Shown piece by piece: positions 7,066 through 13,859 of a DNA stretch of 16,148 nucleotides. Both the position numbers and the translations under genes were made by a program. Source of the stretch: an uncultured Clostridia bacterium (GTDB lineage: Bacteria; Bacillota; Clostridia; Christensenellales; DUVY01); NCBI GenBank assembly GCA_937895465.1, contig CALAYY010000176.1, forward strand, positions 1 through 16,148. The letters are read 5' to 3'. The notes under the pieces were generated by a model that was given only the letters and a program-made list of their open reading frames with translations, made no database searches and had not been told where the DNA came from. How positions within the stretch are numbered: the stretch's first letter is position 1; each line of letters starts with the position of its first letter.

Positions 7066-8037
7066 GTGGAACCAAAAATTCGATGGGCGGTATGCGGACT
7101 TGGTCGAATATCTAAAAGGTTTGTAAAAGTCGTCACAAGACTTGCAAAAGATGCCGAGATTATAGCATGTGTATCATCTTCTAAGGAGCGCGCTCTTGCA
7201 TATCAAAAAAGGTTTGGTTTAAAGTATGCGCTTACGTATCAGGAACTTGCTGATAATCCGACGCTTGTCGACGCCGTCTATGTGTGTTCGAATATAAATA
7301 AGCATAGCGACAATGTAAAAATGTTTTTAAACGCAAAAATTCCAGTGCTTTGTGAGAAGGCTTTTTCTTTTAATTACAGCACGGCACTAGAAATGATAGA
7401 ATGCTCTAAAGAGAACAATACGATTTTAATGGAAGCTATGTGGACGCGTTTTTTGCCGGCTACGCAATTTGTTAAACAAATAACTGATAGCAAGGAGCTT
7501 GGGAACATAAGCTCTCTTACTGGTTGGTTTTGGGCAGGGATCGGACATGGGCCAAACTCACGCATTTACAAAAAAGAAACTTGCGGTGGCAGCATTTTAG
7601 ACATAGGCGTATATCTAGTCCATTATTCGCTGATGCTTTTGGGCATGCCAGAAAAAATTGAGGCCGCAGGAAAAGTCATAAAAGACGTTGATAGATGGTG
7701 CAATTTTAGCTTTTTTTATCCAGACGGAATTAGAGCAAAACTTAGTTCCTCATTCAGATTTTTAGCTATTAGAGAGAGCTTTACAATCAAGTGCGATTTT
7801 GGAACAATAATAATTCCTAGATTTTTCGACGCAAAACGGGTTATTATCAAGCCAGCTAATGGCAAAAAAATGATAAAACGCTTTAAAAAAATAGACGGTT
7901 TTTTATACGAGATTGAACACTTTAATCAGTTAATACGCGACGGCAAAAAGGAAAGCCCCTTAATGACCCATCAGAGGACATTGGACGTTATGCGGATTTT
8001 AGAAGAACTTAATCGGCAATTAGGAGTGTCTTTCTAA
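7066..8037 (+). CDS. Gfo/Idh/MocA-family NAD(P)-dependent oxidoreductase
   Basis: A 323-residue protein with an N-terminal Rossmann fold (WAVCGLGRISKRF, 7-19) and a C-terminal alpha/beta substrate domain. The conserved catalytic-lysine motif is present as CEKAFSFN (Lys98; the family's EKP is EKA here), and the second signature is GGSILDIGVYLVHYSL (174-189), with Asp179 and His186. The pattern, with MWTRFLPA at 125-132, is closest to the dihydrodiol/aldose dehydrogenase-like branch; the substrate, probably a sugar or sugar derivative, cannot be told from sequence. It starts with GTG, helped by AAGGCGG 8 bases upstream; no in-frame ATG fits. It is monocistronic with its own promoter. Its arginine codons (several CGA, CGG and CGC) look a little different from neighbours such as ppdK, a mild hint of separate origin. 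No terminator was seen downstream. Confidence 0.9.
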   Translation: MEPKIRWAVCGLGRISKRFVKVVTRLAKDAEIIACVSSSKERALAYQKRFGLKYALTYQELADNPTLVDAVYVCSNINKHSDNVKMFLNAKIPVLCEKAFSFNYSTALEMIECSKENNTILMEAMWTRFLPATQFVKQITDSKELGNISSLTGWFWAGIGHGPNSRIYKKETCGGSILDIGVYLVHYSLMLLGMPEKIEAAGKVIKDVDRWCNFSFFYPDGIRAKLSSSFRFLAIRESFTIKCDFGTIIIPRFFDAKRVIIKPANGKKMIKRFKKIDGFLYEIEHFNQLIRDGKKESPLMTHQRTLDVMRILEELNRQLGVSF

Positions 8038-8391
8038 TCTTTCGTTAAATTATGATATTGATTTTTTTCATGCGGCTCTTAATAAGCTAATGCTCGTCAT
8101 TTCAAGATGATATGAAGCTGAAAAGAGTTAAATTTTTTGATTCCAATATCAAGGGTATGATGATGATTGATATAGAGTAGCAGATGATATATTTTAAAAA
8201 TACCAAGTCAATCAGAAAAAAGTATATAAGAAAATAAATATTTCATAGAAAAAGACGAATAATTAATCTTTAAAATATTTATTTAGCATTCTGTAAAACA
8301 AATTAAATCAAAATAGTCATATTTAAAAGCTTCTTTTCATTACTTCCTCAACAAATTGCTCAATTAACAATCATTTGGTATAATATCAATT
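8038..8391. other. AT-rich intergenic region without a recognised gene
   Basis: 354 bases between the oxidoreductase gene and tsaE. No reading frame with a ribosome site was found; the longest small frame noted (8112-8180, 22 residues) lacks one. No terminator-like hairpin or tRNA is visible. Only the tsaE promoter at the right end is recognisable. It may be the remains of a decayed gene, but nothing supports this directly. Confidence 0.5.
8356..8384 (+). promoter_or_regulatory. Promoter of the tsaE-ddl operon, placed for a leaderless mRNA
   Basis: TTGCTC (8356-8361), 17 bases, then TATAAT (8379-8384) with an extended -10 TGG before it. The tsaE ATG begins at 8392, only 7 bases after the -10 box, about where transcription should start. 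No ribosome-binding site fits in between. Confidence 0.75.
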
Positions 8392-8805
8392 ATGATTTAT
8401 ACAACGCATACAGATGTGCAAACTTTTGATTTGGGTGTTAAGATAGCCAAAACCCTAAAAGGCGGAGACGTTATAACTTTAGACGGCGAATTGGGGGCAG
8501 GCAAGACGGTTTTTACCAAAGGTCTGGCTCAGGGCTTGGGTGTTGTTTCGCCTGTTTTAAGCCCTACCTTTGTTATTTTGAGACAGTATCAAGGCACAGA
8601 ATGGGAACTCAATCATTTTGATATGTATAGATTAGAAAGCTCTGATGAAGCGCTTGCTATGGGTTTTGACGAGCTTATAGGCAAGCCGTCAGCAATTACC
8701 GTTATAGAATGGTCAGATAAGGTAAAAGATATTTTAAAAAAGATTACTTATCGTGTCAAAATCAATTATATTGACAATCATACCAGAGAAGTGGAGATTT
8801 TATGA
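8392..8805 (+). CDS. tsaE: tRNA t6A threonylcarbamoyladenosine synthesis ATPase TsaE
   Basis: TsaE is the small P-loop ATPase that acts with TsaB and TsaD in placing threonylcarbamoyl on A37 of ANN-decoding tRNAs. At 137 residues it is of normal size. Motifs: Walker A GELGAGKT (32-39), switch motif SPTF (57-60), the conserved HFDMYRL (75-81) and IEWSDK (105-110). The start at 8392 gives the family's usual N-terminal spacing to the P-loop, yet there is no Shine-Dalgarno sequence and the promoter ends just upstream, so translation probably begins on a leaderless mRNA. It is the first gene of a compact operon and overlaps tsaB by 4 bases (ATGA). Confidence 0.95.
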   Translation: MIYTTHTDVQTFDLGVKIAKTLKGGDVITLDGELGAGKTVFTKGLAQGLGVVSPVLSPTFVILRQYQGTEWELNHFDMYRLESSDEALAMGFDELIGKPSAITVIEWSDKVKDILKKITYRVKINYIDNHTREVEIL

Positions 8806-9446
8806 ATTATATAAGCATAGATACGGCAAGAAAAAATCTTGAGATAGTAGGCGAGTATAACCAAACCGAGCTTTATCATCTTGACCAAAGTCCGCTCCAG
8901 CATTCTGTAACCCTTATGCCCGCCATTGAAAAACTTATGAAAGGGCGTGATTGGAAAGATATAGACTGTATAGGAATTAACCTAGGGCCTGGTTCTTTTA
9001 CAGGTATCCGTATAGGGGTAACCACGGTCAAGGTTTTTTCTTATCTAAAAAATATCAAGGTAATACCTTTCAACTCTTTGGAAATGTATGCATATAATAT
9101 ATATAGTGCTTACGGCGACACTGTTATCTCTGCTATGTACAGCGGCAATGCCAATGTGTATATTGCAGTCTTTGAAAAAAATCAAAACTCATTATCTCAA
9201 ATTTTGGAGCCCAAAGTTATGAATATGGATGAGTTTTCAAGATTTTTGGATGTTATAGACGAGCAAGTATTAATTGCCTGTGACTTTGATTTGCCTACAA
9301 AAAAAGACAATTTCAAAATCATTAAGATTGAAGACAGCTGTAAAAACGGCATAATTAAAATTATGCATCAAAACCGTAAAGCAGTAGGGCACAACGAACT
9401 TGAGCCGTTGTATATTCAGGTGCCGCAGGCACAAAAAAATCTATGA
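8802..9446 (+). CDS. tsaB: t6A synthesis scaffold protein TsaB
   Basis: TsaB is the catalytically inactive, ASKHA-fold partner of TsaD in tRNA t6A37 formation. The 214-residue protein has the diagnostic GPGSFTGIRIG (62-72) and the N-terminal ISIDTA strand (4-9). The C-terminal half (about 110-214) is poorly conserved, as is common for TsaB in Bacillota. It overlaps tsaE and rimI by 4-base ATGA junctions, which suggests translational coupling. TsaD is not encoded nearby; many bacteria keep it at a separate locus or at the end of this cluster. Confidence 0.93.
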   Translation: MNYISIDTARKNLEIVGEYNQTELYHLDQSPLQHSVTLMPAIEKLMKGRDWKDIDCIGINLGPGSFTGIRIGVTTVKVFSYLKNIKVIPFNSLEMYAYNIYSAYGDTVISAMYSGNANVYIAVFEKNQNSLSQILEPKVMNMDEFSRFLDVIDEQVLIACDFDLPTKKDNFKIIKIEDSCKNGIIKIMHQNRKAVGHNELEPLYIQVPQAQKNL

Positions 9447-9886
9447 TACGCTTAGCCGAGACCAAAGACATACCCGCAATATTCAGTCTGGAAAAGCAAT
9501 GCTTTTCTGACGCTTGGAGCGAGCAGAATTTTTTTGAAGTTCTATCTAACGGCATTTCAACAATGCTTGTTTATGAAAAAGGCAATATAATTTTAGGCTA
9601 TGCCGTTGTAACTATTATTTTTGACGAGGCGCATCTTGATAATATTGCAGTTGACTCTAAGATGCGAGGGTCTGGCATAGGAAAACAGCTAACTCAATAC
9701 ATTATAGATTTTGTCAGCCAAAAAGGCATACATAAGATTACGCTTGAAGTCAGGCTAAGCAACACAACCGCCATCAACCTCTATAAGTCTTTTGGATTTG
9801 TAGCCGAGGGTGTAAGAAAAAATTATTATATGGACAACGAGGATGCATATATAATGTGGCGGTATGATGATGACAAAAAACCCTGA
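9443..9886 (+). CDS. rimI: GNAT N-acetyltransferase, RimI type
   Basis: RimI acetylates the N-terminus of ribosomal protein S18 in well-studied bacteria, using acetyl-CoA, and may have further protein targets. The 147-residue protein has the GNAT fold: acetyl-CoA binding motif A IAVDSKMRGSGIGKQL (68-83, with RGSGIG for the pyrophosphate), LEVRLSN (101-107, the likely catalytic Glu102), the helix AINLYKSFGF (110-119) and the RimI-type C-terminal KNYYMDNEDAYIM. Placement right after tsaB is the standard arrangement and favours RimI over other GNATs. Its 3' end overlaps the next gene by 23 bases. Confidence 0.92.
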   Translation: MIRLAETKDIPAIFSLEKQCFSDAWSEQNFFEVLSNGISTMLVYEKGNIILGYAVVTIIFDEAHLDNIAVDSKMRGSGIGKQLTQYIIDFVSQKGIHKITLEVRLSNTTAINLYKSFGFVAEGVRKNYYMDNEDAYIMWRYDDDKKP

Positions 9887-10592
9887 TTTTTTTTATATCC
9901 AATCAGATTCAAAAGAAAAAGATATTTTATTGCTGCACGGCTGGGGAGGAAGTTCTGAATCCTTTCGAGCCGTTTTTGAATTTTTCAAAAAAAACTATCG
10001 TGTAACCGCCATAGACTTTTTTGGCTTTGGCAAAAGTCCGCCGCCGCCCTATGCATATTCGGTTACGGACTATACGAAAAGCCTAGCAGAGTTTTTACAA
10101 TCTCACAACATCAGAAAAGCTCATATTATCGCCCATTCTTTTGGGGGGCGTGTCGCAATAGAACTTGCTAGCCGTTATCCATATCTTATTGACAGGCTTA
10201 TTTTGACTTCTAGTGCTGGCATAAAGCCTAAGCGAAAGCCTATATACTATCTCAAAGTCCTAAAATACAAAATCGCCAAACTATTAAAAAAAGACCTATC
10301 CAATTACGGCTCAAAAGATTATCAAAACGCAGACGGAGTAATGAAAGCCGTATTTATAAAAGCAGTCAATTATGACCAGACAAAACTATTAAAAAACATA
10401 ACAGCACCTACTTTGTTAATCTGGGGAGAAAACGACAAGGAAACGCCGCTTTATATGGCAGAAAGAATGCACAAAAATATCAAAAACAGTAATTTGGTTG
10501 TTTTGAGAGATACTGGTCATTTTGCTTTTATGGATAAAAGTCTGCTGTTTTTAAGGCATGCACAAAGATTTTTGGGAGGAAATAATGACTGA
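9864..10592 (+). CDS. Alpha/beta hydrolase, function unknown
   Basis: A 242-residue soluble alpha/beta-hydrolase-fold protein. The catalytic set is complete: oxyanion region HGWGGS (25-30), nucleophile Ser92 in AHSFGG, acid Asp191 in WGENDKETP, and His219 in DTGHFAF. A lid-like insertion (about 120-180) is basic and lysine-rich. No signal peptide is present. Three ATGs in a row at 9864, 9867 and 9870 could each start it; the ribosome site is weak (GTGGCGG), and the 23-base overlap with rimI suggests coupling. It overlaps the MurF-like gene by 8 bases. Fold and catalysis are sure; substrate is not. Position between protein/tRNA modification genes and D-Ala-D-Ala genes could mean an esterase or amidase acting on wall precursors, but that is guesswork. 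Confidence 0.85.
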   Translation: MMMTKNPDFFYIQSDSKEKDILLLHGWGGSSESFRAVFEFFKKNYRVTAIDFFGFGKSPPPPYAYSVTDYTKSLAEFLQSHNIRKAHIIAHSFGGRVAIELASRYPYLIDRLILTSSAGIKPKRKPIYYLKVLKYKIAKLLKKDLSNYGSKDYQNADGVMKAVFIKAVNYDQTKLLKNITAPTLLIWGENDKETPLYMAERMHKNIKNSNLVVLRDTGHFAFMDKSLLFLRHAQRFLGGNND

Positions 10593-12171
10593 TACTCATA
10601 TTATTTTGATGATTTCTATAGCTTGCGGTGTATTGGGCAGCTTATCTTCATATCAGCTTATACAGCATTATCAATTATGTGCCTATCATATCGGCGAATA
10701 TTTCAAAAACATAAAAAAGGCATTGATATTAAGATTGCTGATAATAAGTCTTATTATATTAGCTTGTACTATGGCGGCTAAAAACATCTTTGGACTTATT
10801 GACCGATATTTTGAGCTTTTGGGATTAGCTGTTTTTCTTGTTTTAATGATTATACATACCGTTATGCAATACACCAAAAAATATAAGACTCCCTTAAAAT
10901 TTACGCCAAGAATTATCAGGTTTATGACAGTGTTCTCTCTTGCAAGTTTTGGGATATGGTTTGGGATAGTCTATGCTTTTTATAATATTGCAATAATAAG
11001 CTATTCAATAATCGGGCTTATTCCAATAATGAGTTATGTCTTGTGCGGAATAACCTCTATAATAGTCCTTCCTCTTGAAATCTTTATACAGTCCAAATTT
11101 GTTTACCTTGCCAAAAAAAAGCTAAGCGATATGCCCAATTTAAGGGTCATAGGTATTACAGGAAGTTTTGGCAAAACCAGTGTGAAATTTATCTTGCAAA
11201 AACTTCTTGAAGGGCATTATAAGGTATGTGCTAGCCCAAACAGCTTTAATACACCTATGGGTTTATGTAGGAGTATTAATGAGACTCTAAAGCCAAGCGA
11301 TGAAATTTTTATAGCGGAAATGGGTGCAAGAAAAAAAGGCGATATTACCAAGCTATGTTCAATTGCACCTCCTGATATTGGTATAATCACGTATGTGGGC
11401 GAACAGCACCTTGCCACATTCAAAAATATAGATACTGTTGCTAAGGCAAAGAATGAGATTATAGACAATCTAAAACTAAACGGACTTGCGGTATTTAACG
11501 GTGACAGCCAATATGCTCTACAATTATTTGAAGAATGCAGAAAAGAAAAAATTCTTACAGGCAAAAGTACTGAAAACAATTTTGCTAAGTATTCTAACGA
11601 ACAGACCTTTAATAGAGGAAGCAGATTTATTTTGACGATTGACGGCAATAGCGTTGAGTGCGTTACCAGCCTTCTAGGCAGGCATAATATCAGTAACATT
11701 GCTTTAGCGGCAGCTGTTGCATATAAACTCGGCGTATCTATTGAAGAATTATCCAACAAAATAACCGAATTAAAAGCTGTTCCGCATAGACTTCAGTTAA
11801 TAGAAACAGGCGGCGGCATGACTGTAATAGACGATTCCTTTAATGCCAATATTGAAGGTGCAAAGATAGCTTTAGAAGTTTTGAGTTCTTTCTTGCAAAA
11901 GAAGGTGGTAATAACAGCAGGTTTGGTCGATATGGGCAAACGCCAAAAAGATGTAAATATAGAACTTGGAAGACTGATAGCTGATACTTCTGATTGGTGC
12001 ATAATCACAGGCCCCAATTCATTATATATATATGAAGGGTTGATTGAGCAAAATTTCAGCGTAAAAAATATAAGAGTATGTGACAGTCTTAATCAGGCTG
12101 TTAAGGTACTTAATTCAATTTCAGGCAGTAAAGTTGTGCTATTCCAAAACGATTTGCCTGACAACTATTAA
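10585..12171 (+). CDS. Membrane-anchored MurF-like Mur ligase
   Basis: A 528-residue Mur ligase that should join D-Ala-D-Ala to a peptidoglycan precursor. The first ~175 residues form a membrane domain with four to five hydrophobic helices (about 5-22, 46-63, 76-95, 113-133 and 136-168), where ordinary MurF has a soluble UDP-binding domain. Then come the central ATPase domain with P-loop GITGSFGKTS (190-199), AEMGARKKGDI (244-254), VGEQHL (271-276) and AKAKNEI (286-292), and the C-terminal ligase domain with HRLQ (401-404), DDSFNAN (416-422, the MurF-like asparagine motif), and the closing FQNDLPDNY. Start 10585 is chosen over an ATG at 10558 because GGGAGG lies 5 bases before it. It overlaps the hydrolase gene by 8 bases and ddl follows after 15. 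Whether it is the main MurF of this cell or a specialised ligase is open. Confidence 0.88.
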   Translation: MTDTHIILMISIACGVLGSLSSYQLIQHYQLCAYHIGEYFKNIKKALILRLLIISLIILACTMAAKNIFGLIDRYFELLGLAVFLVLMIIHTVMQYTKKYKTPLKFTPRIIRFMTVFSLASFGIWFGIVYAFYNIAIISYSIIGLIPIMSYVLCGITSIIVLPLEIFIQSKFVYLAKKKLSDMPNLRVIGITGSFGKTSVKFILQKLLEGHYKVCASPNSFNTPMGLCRSINETLKPSDEIFIAEMGARKKGDITKLCSIAPPDIGIITYVGEQHLATFKNIDTVAKAKNEIIDNLKLNGLAVFNGDSQYALQLFEECRKEKILTGKSTENNFAKYSNEQTFNRGSRFILTIDGNSVECVTSLLGRHNISNIALAAAVAYKLGVSIEELSNKITELKAVPHRLQLIETGGGMTVIDDSFNANIEGAKIALEVLSSFLQKKVVITAGLVDMGKRQKDVNIELGRLIADTSDWCIITGPNSLYIYEGLIEQNFSVKNIRVCDSLNQAVKVLNSISGSKVVLFQNDLPDNY

Positions 12172-12186
12172 ACAATGAGGGAAATA

Positions 12187-13362
12187 ATGAAAAAAAATTT
12201 GTTGATAATATTTGGCGGAAAATCGTGCGAGCATGATATTTCAATAATTACAGCACATCAGGCAATGGATTTTGTTGACGAAAACAAATACAATGTCTTT
12301 CCTGTTTTTATAGATATTAACGGTCTTTTTTTGTACGGCTCCAAGCTAAGGAGTTTTGAGTTTTGCAAAAGCATTGATTATAGTCAGCTTGAAAAGGTTT
12401 ATTTTAAGCCAGCTGACCAAAATATGTATTATAAAAAGAATAAGGTTATATGTAATGCTGATGTCGCCTTATTGTGTATGCACGGACTCAACGGCGAGGA
12501 CGGAACATTGCAAGGCATGCTAGAGATGTCTGGTATTGCTTATACATCCAGTTCAGTTTTGGGCAGTGCCTTAGGGATGGACAAAATTGCAATGAAAATG
12601 TTTTTTGGAGGATTGGGGCTTAGTATTTTGCCATATCTATGGACATACAAGGAAGAATATTATAACATTTTGGGCAATAAAAGATTTTTTGATAAGGCAA
12701 AAGAAATAGGTTATCCGCTTATTGTCAAGCCGTCTAACCTTGGCAGCAGCATAGGTATTACAAGGGCAAGCGATGAAGAAGGCCTAAAAGCCGCCATGGA
12801 TATTGCGTTTAAGTTTGACCATAGGGTAGTGGTTGAGCGTGCATTGACTGATTTTGTAGAGGTCAATTGTTCAGTTTTGGGCAGTAGCCTAGAGCAGCAA
12901 GCTTCTGTTTGCGAAAGACCGCTTAGTTGGCAGACTTTTTTGACGGAACATATTGCAGAAATAGAGCGAACTTTTTTGAGCTTTGAAGAAAAATACCTAA
13001 CCAAAGGCGCAAAAATCGGCGGAATGGATAACCTAAAGCGGCAGCTGCCAGCCGATATACCAAAGGAGCAATCTACGGCTATTCAAAAGCAGTCTTTAGA
13101 AGTTTTTAGAGCGCTTAACTGTAAGGGTGTAGTAAGAATTGATTATATAATAGATAATACTGACCAAAAAGTATATATCAACGAAATCAACACAATACCC
13201 GGATCGCTTAGCTATTATCTTTGGGATTATTGCGGTATAGACTTTTTCGACCTTATTGATAAGCTGGTAGAACATGCGTTATACGAAGCCGAACAAAAAA
13301 GGTATCTCAAGTATGCTTATATTTCCAATGTGTTAAACGGCGCAGGCGGAACAAAGGTGTAA
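12187..13362 (+). CDS. ddl: D-alanine--D-alanine ligase
   Basis: Ddl forms D-Ala-D-Ala with ATP, the substrate of the MurF step encoded just upstream. From the chosen start the protein has 391 residues, longer than the usual 300-370. ATP-grasp motifs: FGGKSCEHDIS (9-19, Glu15 contacts the first D-Ala), HGLNGEDGTLQG (99-110), IVKPSNLGSSIG (179-190), VVRIDY (315-320) and the Mg-binding NEINTIPG (332-339). The omega-loop region holds EEKY (267-270); a Tyr here favours D-Ala-D-Ala over the D-lactate type. Extra length lies around 245-290 (SWQTF...KGAKIGGMDN). Start 12187 is preferred to an ATG at 12175 because GAGGG lies 5 bases ahead. It ends the operon; no classic terminator follows at once, but a repeat hairpin with a T run lies further on. 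Confidence 0.95.
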   Translation: MKKNLLIIFGGKSCEHDISIITAHQAMDFVDENKYNVFPVFIDINGLFLYGSKLRSFEFCKSIDYSQLEKVYFKPADQNMYYKKNKVICNADVALLCMHGLNGEDGTLQGMLEMSGIAYTSSSVLGSALGMDKIAMKMFFGGLGLSILPYLWTYKEEYYNILGNKRFFDKAKEIGYPLIVKPSNLGSSIGITRASDEEGLKAAMDIAFKFDHRVVVERALTDFVEVNCSVLGSSLEQQASVCERPLSWQTFLTEHIAEIERTFLSFEEKYLTKGAKIGGMDNLKRQLPADIPKEQSTAIQKQSLEVFRALNCKGVVRIDYIIDNTDQKVYINEINTIPGSLSYYLWDYCGIDFFDLIDKLVEHALYEAEQKRYLKYAYISNVLNGAGGTKV

Positions 13363-13393
13363 GATAAAAACCCGACCAAATGATATCAAATGC

Positions 13394-13603
13394 TTAAGGC
13401 TCCTTTTTCCAAAGGAGCTGGCGGCGTCAGCCGACTGAGGATTAATTTATTATAGACATAAAAAGCGCAATGAGACCGATAGATTTTATATATTTCTTTT
13501 AACCTAATTGGTTTTTCATAATGCTTTTTACTTGCTCTTCAAAAATAAATCATTCGTCATTGCCTTGCGGCAATGCCACCTTCTTTTGACAAAGAAGGCT
13601 TAA
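13394..13603 (+). repeat. Palindromic hairpin repeat unit E1
   Basis: About 210 bp bounded by TTAA at both ends (13394-13397 and 13600-13603). End A (13398-13446) has the hairpin GGCTCCTTT/AAAGGAGC and a GC-rich stem. End B (13545-13599) has CATTGCC/GGCAATG and CCTTCTTT/AAAGAAGG. End A and the reverse complement of end B are homologous. Inner arms (TAAAAAGC near 13459 and GCTTTTTA near 13523) are also complementary, so the whole unit is close to one long imperfect palindrome. TTAA may be part of the inverted repeat or a target duplication. Confidence 0.85.
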
Positions 13604-13626
13604 GATGTAACTTGGTAAATTCCAAA

Positions 13627-13827
13627 GGCCCTTTATCAAAAGGAGCTGGCGGCGTTAGCCGACTGAGGATTAATTTTATATAGCAATAAAAAATACGATG
13701 AAAACGATAACTTTTTAATAAGTTTATTTTACTTGATATGTTTTTCATAATGCTTTTAAACTACCTTGTTAAATAAATCATCCGTCATTGCCTTGCGGCA
13801 ATGCCACCTTCTTTTGACAAAGAAGGC
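13627..13827 (+). repeat. Palindromic hairpin repeat unit E2
   Basis: About 201 bp; end A at 13627-13674 (one base deleted in the first hairpin arm, GGCCCTTT) and end B at 13773-13827. A-to-B hairpin spacing is 159 bp, as in E1 and the 5' copy. Here the flanking TTAA is lost at both ends. The inner sequence is only loosely similar to E1, apart from the arms next to each end. Confidence 0.85.
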
Positions 13828-13834
13828 TTTTTTT
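13807..13834 (+). terminator. Terminator-like hairpin formed by the end of repeat E2
   Basis: The end-B hairpin (CCTTCTTT, 13807-13814, with AAAGAAGG, 13819-13826) is followed by seven T residues (13828-13834). It is the first convincing intrinsic terminator downstream of ddl, so the repeat may end the tsaE-ddl transcript. Confidence 0.55.
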
Positions 13835-13859
13835 CTATACGCTGTTAGATAATAAGTGC
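13828..13859 (+). repeat. Linker between repeat units E2 and E3, also found at 3642-3680
   Basis: The stretch CTATACGCTGTTAGATAATA and its neighbours join end B of E2 to end A of E3. Its inverse copy adjoins the 5' repeat, showing that the two loci share more than the element itself. Confidence 0.75.

Noticed and set aside
8112..8180. 22-residue frame in the gap before tsaE
   Set aside because: No ribosome site, no promoter and too short to judge; no second line of evidence.
11217..11759. 180-residue minus-strand frame opposite the MurF-like gene
   Set aside because: Shadow frame of the conserved Mur ligase domain.
11881..11912. Repeat-like segment TTTCTTGCAAAAGAAGGTGG inside the MurF-like gene
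   Set aside because: It recalls repeat end B, but it is a short match inside well-conserved coding sequence, without the second hairpin.
13557..13748. 63-residue minus-strand frame in the array
   Set aside because: It shares LILSRLTPPAPFDKG with the frame at 3482-3739 only because both are translations of the same hairpin repeat.
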